Shown here: positions 59,291-64,000 of the stretch, piece after piece
How positions within the stretch are numbered: the stretch's first letter is position 1
How the letters are laid out: the number at the start of each line of letters is the position of its first letter
Origin: Planococcus citri
Taxonomy: Eukaryota; Arthropoda; Insecta; Hemiptera; Pseudococcidae
Direction of reading: 5' to 3'
Assembly (NCBI RefSeq): GCF_950023065.1
Contig: NC_088678.1
Coordinates: 11,832,580 to 11,896,579, forward strand
Length of the DNA: 64,000 nucleotides
Position numbers and translations under genes: made by a program
The notes under the pieces: generated by a model
What the model saw: only the letters and a program-made list of their open reading frames with translations
Databases searched by the model: none
Told to the model about the DNA's origin: nothing

Positions 59291-59743
59291 GACGTCATAA
59301 CAGAAAGGGGTATGTATCGCACCTTGGGAGTAATAAGGTTACATCTAAAAAAAAATTGGTTTTGACATTTTTGCATTTTTGGGGTTTGTATGACCCCCCT
59401 CAACCAAAAATAACACTTTGAGTTGGGTACATTATCTAGATCTTGTAAAAAACGCAAATGGCCTAAATCAAAATCCCAACAACATTGCAAGTTGCTTGGG
59501 GTTATAAGGGTAGGTAGGTACATCTCAAAGAACTCCTCTTTTTTTGAGCAAATTTCATACATAGGGTAAATGTGCCTAAGTTTGCGCGCTTCCTAAGATT
59601 GCGCAGTAACAATTTCTCAGAACCAGTGAGAGTTACAACATTTGATACAGCCTTTACTTGAAAGAAGAATCAAAATGACCATACTTCACGATTTTTGGTG
59701 ATGGTAGCACCAAGTGTTGCAAATTGACAAGCAAAAAACTTAG
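59291..59743. other. No gene seen
   Basis: AT-rich, unrecognised sequence between two repeat fragments. Confidence 0.45.
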
Positions 59744-60468
59744 ACGCGTTTTTCAGGGGAAAAATTCTGTATTAGCGCGTAATTAAGATAAATTTATTCT
59801 GTAAACGAATATAGTTAGAGGGTACATGGGGGTACCTCCCTGAATTTTTTCAGAATTTTTCATCGCATGGGGGGAGAAGGGCGGACAAAAGAAAACTTTT
59901 AATTGACATTACTCCGGAACGAAAAAACATACCAAAATGATTTTTTCGTCAAATATGTATCTTCAGGCCTACTTTCTATAGAACTCATCACTCGGCCATT
60001 GGAGTGGTGGGTCAAGCTCAAAAGCTCAAAAAACTCTCAAAAAACAACGTTTTTTACGTTTTTCTTCAAAAATATGGACAAAGGGCGGAAATCGAAGAGA
60101 ACCAAGTTGTTCAGCGTGAAATTTTACCTCAAAATGTGTAATTGAAAATTCATTTATACCGCGTGATCGTAAAACTACACGTGCAGAAGTATTTGTGCTT
60201 ATATCAAGATAGCTTGAAGGGTATTCCTGGGTAAAATAGATGAAATGCCTCCGTCCTCGGATTTCTGAAATGTTGATGAAACATTGTTGGGTTACCATTA
60301 AAAAAAAATTTCTTAGCCAAAAAATTCCCCCCACCCCAACTACCTTGCTCACAATAGCGAAAAAACGTCTTTTTCAGGGGAAAAAATCATGCTTCAACGA
60401 GTTTTAAAAAAAAAGATCTGTATTCACTCAAAATACTTGAAGAAGATATGATCCTAGCAACGTGAATT
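59744..60468 (-). repeat. Large inverted copy, left arm (pair of 63111-63837)
   Basis: Runs from ACGCGTTTTTCAGGGGAAAA to CCTAGCAACGTGAATT and matches the reverse complement of 63111-63837 at roughly 95 percent by eye. Its first part equals the interior of the foldback at 53935-54493. A 100-codon frame open in both copies starts with GTG, not ATG, and is probably not a gene. Confidence 0.8.
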
Positions 60469-62020
60469 ATCATCTTTCAATATTTTTTACCCCCCCCCAA
60501 CCCTCCCAAAAAAAAAAAAAGATTAACAAATTTTCAATCGCTCAGTAGAACCCTAAAAGTGGCCTTGGATATTGACATCAATAGTATAAAATATGTACAT
60601 ATGTATATATACAGTTGTTCAGGGCCCATGTGGCATCTTTTTTTGTTGTTGAATGGTAAACTGGCATCTTTTTTACAAACTGGCATCATTTTGCGGATGC
60701 CACTTTAACATTGCTGTTATTTGATATCCTACAGGTCCGTACATTCCAAAAATAGGGTTAGTTTGGTGATGCCACTTTACCTGATATACAACCGCCCACA
60801 CCCCTCAGGTTCAAAGACAATATGTGGTAATGTGGCATCTAGCATGTTTTACAACGTAGCGCGCGTAGCGCGCCATGTTACAGTGCTCCCCTCGCGCTAC
60901 CCGCCTATAAAGGAAGCTCTTTTGTGCTCGTATGTCATACGCACGTGCGGAGTAGCGCAACTGTACTATTACATGCCGAAAAATATTTTTGAAGTTGAAG
61001 ATTAGTGAAGATGCCAGTCTCCTGTATATATTCTTGGATGCCAGAATACCGTCGAACGACTATTCATAGCCGCATACAGGTAAACTCATAACGTTTTGTA
61101 TAAAATACAAACTCACGTCCCACCTGTAACTTCGTTGCTGTGCATGCGCTCGACGCGTCACCCCATAGGCCTGATAGTACTCGATGTTAGGCCGCGTTAT
61201 ATTCGTTAACTTGATTTTTGGGTGACCTGTGGAGAGGTATCTCATTGCCGAAACATCAATTTTTCAGAAAAAGCTTTTTTTCAAAAGTCCCATACGTCTC
61301 TGTTTTTCGCAAATAGCTTTTTAACAAAGCATCCCACAGAAAAATAACCAGCTCTAAGCAGAAAGAAAAGTTTATTCTCTACAATTTCCTTCATTGCATT
61401 TTTTTCCTAGGATGCATACTTTTCCCATAAAATCACTGTTTAGACTGAAAAATACGAAAATTCGGACCTGTATAATCAACTTTAAATTGAAATTGAGCAG
61501 TCAAAAATTTATTTTAGACGATTTTTGACCACGCCATGTGAAAGAGGACATCTTCAACCACCAAAATCACCAAAAAGAACGTAAAAAACGTAAAAAATGA
61601 TTCTTGGCAATAAACACCTTTTCCTCATATCCTCATACCTATTAATTAGGCTATGTACTCATTTGAAAATTGAGTCAAAAGAGAAAGTGTATAAACGGCA
61701 ATCTCACGTCCCTGCTCAAACTACCTTGTAGATTCATATGGCACCTCATCGAAAAGTCACGTCCTAAAAAGGTTACGAGTTTGTCAAAACGTTATGAGTT
61801 TGCTGGTTAATCTATAAAAAAGTTACGAGTTTACCCCCTAGAATATTTATATGGAGGAGACTATATAATGAAAGTACATATTTAAGTATTTGAGATTCTG
61901 CGTCGATCTATGCTATTGCTGTCAAAATCCAAGGCAATTTTTAGGGTTTTAATGAGCGATTGAAAATTTGTTAATCTCATTTTTTTTGGGAGGGAGGGTA
62001 AAAAATATTGAAAGATGATA
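60469..62020. repeat. Inner inverted-repeat element, 1.55 kb
   Basis: Arms 60469-60585 and 61908-62020 share, inverted, ATCATCTTTCAATATTTTTTACC, GATTAACAAATTTTCAATCGCTCA and CCTTGGAT.TTGACA. The interior includes repeats of GGCATC..ACTGGCATC (60620-60790), a GC-rich GTAGCGCGCGTAGCGCGCC stretch at about 60857, and several GTTACGAGTTT copies (61775-61830). No protein gene recognised. Confidence 0.7.
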
Positions 62021-63110
62021 TATTTCTGAAAATGAGGAAATATTTTGGAACGCAGTGATTCCAATATTTTAGGTTTCAAAAAATCGAGAAATATTGCAAA
62101 AAATTCCTAAATTTTTGATGATTTTTCAAAATTGTCAATAACAATTAAAAATAATAGCATAGAATGGACTCAGAATCTCAAATATATTCATTTAGGACTG
62201 GGTCGTCATTTTTCTCAAAACAAATTGGGTACAGGAGCTACATGCAGTGAAAAAAACACGCTTTTTTCGAAAATACCCCAACTTTGAGGGCACATGTTTT
62301 CCCTTTAGGGGCACTTCTGGAGCTATAGAATTTTTCTGTACAACTTTCAACTCAAAATTATGGTTTTTGCTGAAATTGGTAAAAATCCACAGTTTTTTTT
62401 TTTTTCATAATCTACCCAATTTACTACACGCGTAGTATAGGTAGTTAGGTATACCTATGATGTTTTCAATGCATGGTAACTCACATAACAATTTAATCAT
62501 CGGTCCCAAAAAGAAACCTTTCAGATAGTTTTGAGTTAGATACTACTTGAAAAGTACTTGTAATTCAAGGAAACCTTGATTGAGAAGTTGCATGGCGTAA
62601 ATAGCGCCATAAAGAAGCATTTTTCACAAAAAATCTAATTTTTGGGCAACCCCTCTCCCAAATATGACCGTTAGGAGGGTCCAATTGCAAATCAAACTTC
62701 ATAATATTCGTGTTCAGCGAGTTCGATTCACATGATAAGGATACCCATATTGTCACTAGATATACTTTCGCTCTAAAATTTGGAGAGGGTGTGCCCTATG
62801 GCCAAAAAATTGGAGTTTAAGGAAGTTAGTTGGTTTTCTATTGTTTTTGGAGCCCAGCATGCAAAATTACGGATCGCTTTTTTTTGGATGGTGCCATGAC
62901 ACAAAAAACACAATTTTGAGTATTTTTTGAGTTTTTGAAGATGGCCCACCTGGAGGGAAAATTTGAAAAAATACCAATTATAGTATTCATGCAGATACAT
63001 TTTTGAATAAATATTTCATGTGCTTGAATTATTTAGGTTTGGAGATACGGCGGTTTCAAATTTTCTTTTGTCAATATCTCTCTCCTGGGGGCCAACAATT
63101 TTTGAAAAAA
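62021..63110. other. No gene seen
   Basis: AT-rich sequence; 62690-62760 is a diverged relative of the tandem duplication at 51.3-51.6 kb. Confidence 0.45.
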
Positions 63111-63837
63111 AATTCACGTTGCTAGGATCATTATCTTCTTCAAGTATTTTGAGTGAATACAGATCTTTTTTTTTTAAACTCGTTGACGCATGATTTTTTC
63201 CCCTGAAAAAGACGTTTTTTCGCTATTGTGAGCAAGGTAGTTGGGGTGGGGGGAATTTTTTGGCTAAGAAATTTTTTTTTAATGGTAACCCAACAATGTT
63301 TCATCAAAATTTCAGAAATCCGAGGACGGAGGCATTTCATCTATTTTACCCAGGAATACCCTTCAAGCTATCTTGATATAAGCACAAATACTTCTGCACG
63401 TGTAGTTTTACGATCACGCGGTATAAATGAATTTTCAATTACACATTTTGAGGTAAAATTTCACGCTGAACAACTTGGTTCTCTTCGATTTCCGCCCTTT
63501 GTCCATATTTTTGGAGAAAAACGTAAAAAACGTTGTTTTTTGAGAGTTTTTTGAGCTATTGAGCTTGACCCACCACTCCAATGGCCGGGTGATGAGTTCC
63601 ATAGAAAGTAGGCCTAAAGATACATATTTGACGAAAAAAATCGTTTTGGTATGTTTTTTCGTTCCGGAGTAATGTCGATTTAATGTTTTCTTTTGTCCGC
63701 CCTTCTCCCCCCATGCGATGAAAAATTCTGAAAAAACTCATGGAGGTACCCCCATGTACCCTCTAACTATATTCGTTTACAGAATAAATTTATCTTAATT
63801 ACGCGCTGATACAGAGTTTTCCCCTGAAAAACGCGTT
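63111..63837 (+). repeat. Large inverted copy, right arm (pair of 59744-60468)
   Basis: See 59744-60468 for the match. This copy is more complete: it continues without a break into 63838-64000. Confidence 0.8.
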
Positions 63838-64000
63838 TTTTGGCCCCCCGGGCTATGGGCCCAAAATTGTTTTTTGAGGGTACTAAACATACCCTGTGAG
63901 TTTCATCAAAATCCGAGGTTAAGGGCATTTTGCCTATCTTATCGGGGGGTACCCTTTATATGGATATTTGAACGTATTTAATTCAGTGTTGTACAGAATA
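63838..64000. repeat. GGGTACCCC-family terminal arm, running off the window
   Basis: Equals 54370-54535 almost base for base, including about 45 bases beyond the GGGTACC end (ATGGATATTTGAACGTATTT, TTCAGTGTTGTACA). So either the family is longer than the foldback at 53935-54493 suggests, or that flank was copied along with it. Confidence 0.75.

Noticed and set aside
60026..60352. 108-codon frame on the minus strand, nearly identical to one at 63228-63554 on the plus strand
   Set aside because: Its conservation follows simply from the recent inverted duplication; it begins with GTG, has no ATG near its start and no recognisable motif.

Overview
The window looks like AT-rich, repeat-dense nuclear DNA of an arthropod. 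Grounds: spliced genes with GT..AG introns, RTE- and I-like non-LTR retrotransposons, tRNA-derived SINEs, hAT- and Tc1/pogo-like MITEs, and very little coding sequence. A sap-feeding hemipteran is plausible but this is inference; nothing here fixes the species.

Host-type coding content is sparse. (1) 997-3219 (+) is a long single-exon gene: a RING-like zinc finger, a coiled coil, a Ser/Thr/Asn-rich linker, an SGNH-hydrolase-like (OSK/GDSL-like) domain without the serine nucleophile, and an acidic tail. (2) 46717-46791 (+) is one 25-codon internal exon with good splice sites whose peptide resembles the start of a PTB/PID domain, so much of the window may be intron of a large plus-strand gene. 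(3) 55662-54722 (-) is a two-exon gene for a small secreted cysteine-rich protein. (4) 56231-55821 (-) is a candidate cysteine-rich ORF with a broken paralogue at 52080-52475.

The rest is layered repeats. At 5.5-5.8 kb a short repeat carries AGGTCA/TGACCT inverted half-sites. At 16.5-20.3 kb an RTE pseudogene is split by a transposon that itself holds a hAT MITE and a foldback element. At 23.6-25.7 kb a composite inverted-repeat element holds tRNA-like heads, a small foldback and an 857-bp GATC-rich transposon. At 34.5-36.3 kb a second RTE pseudogene is split by the same transposon family as at 16.7 kb. At 40.5-44.1 kb a 5'-truncated, poly(A)-tailed I-like LINE is split by a TA-flanked MITE. 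At 47.2-50.0 kb two adjoining tandem arrays lie just after the PTB-like exon. At 52-64 kb there are a segmental duplication around the secreted-protein gene, several foldback elements and a pair of 0.73-kb inverted copies.

Most calls rest on hand reading: protein family names come from motif recognition, and element boundaries from terminal repeats, target-site duplications and, in four cases, comparison with an uninterrupted copy or a restored reading frame inside this same window.
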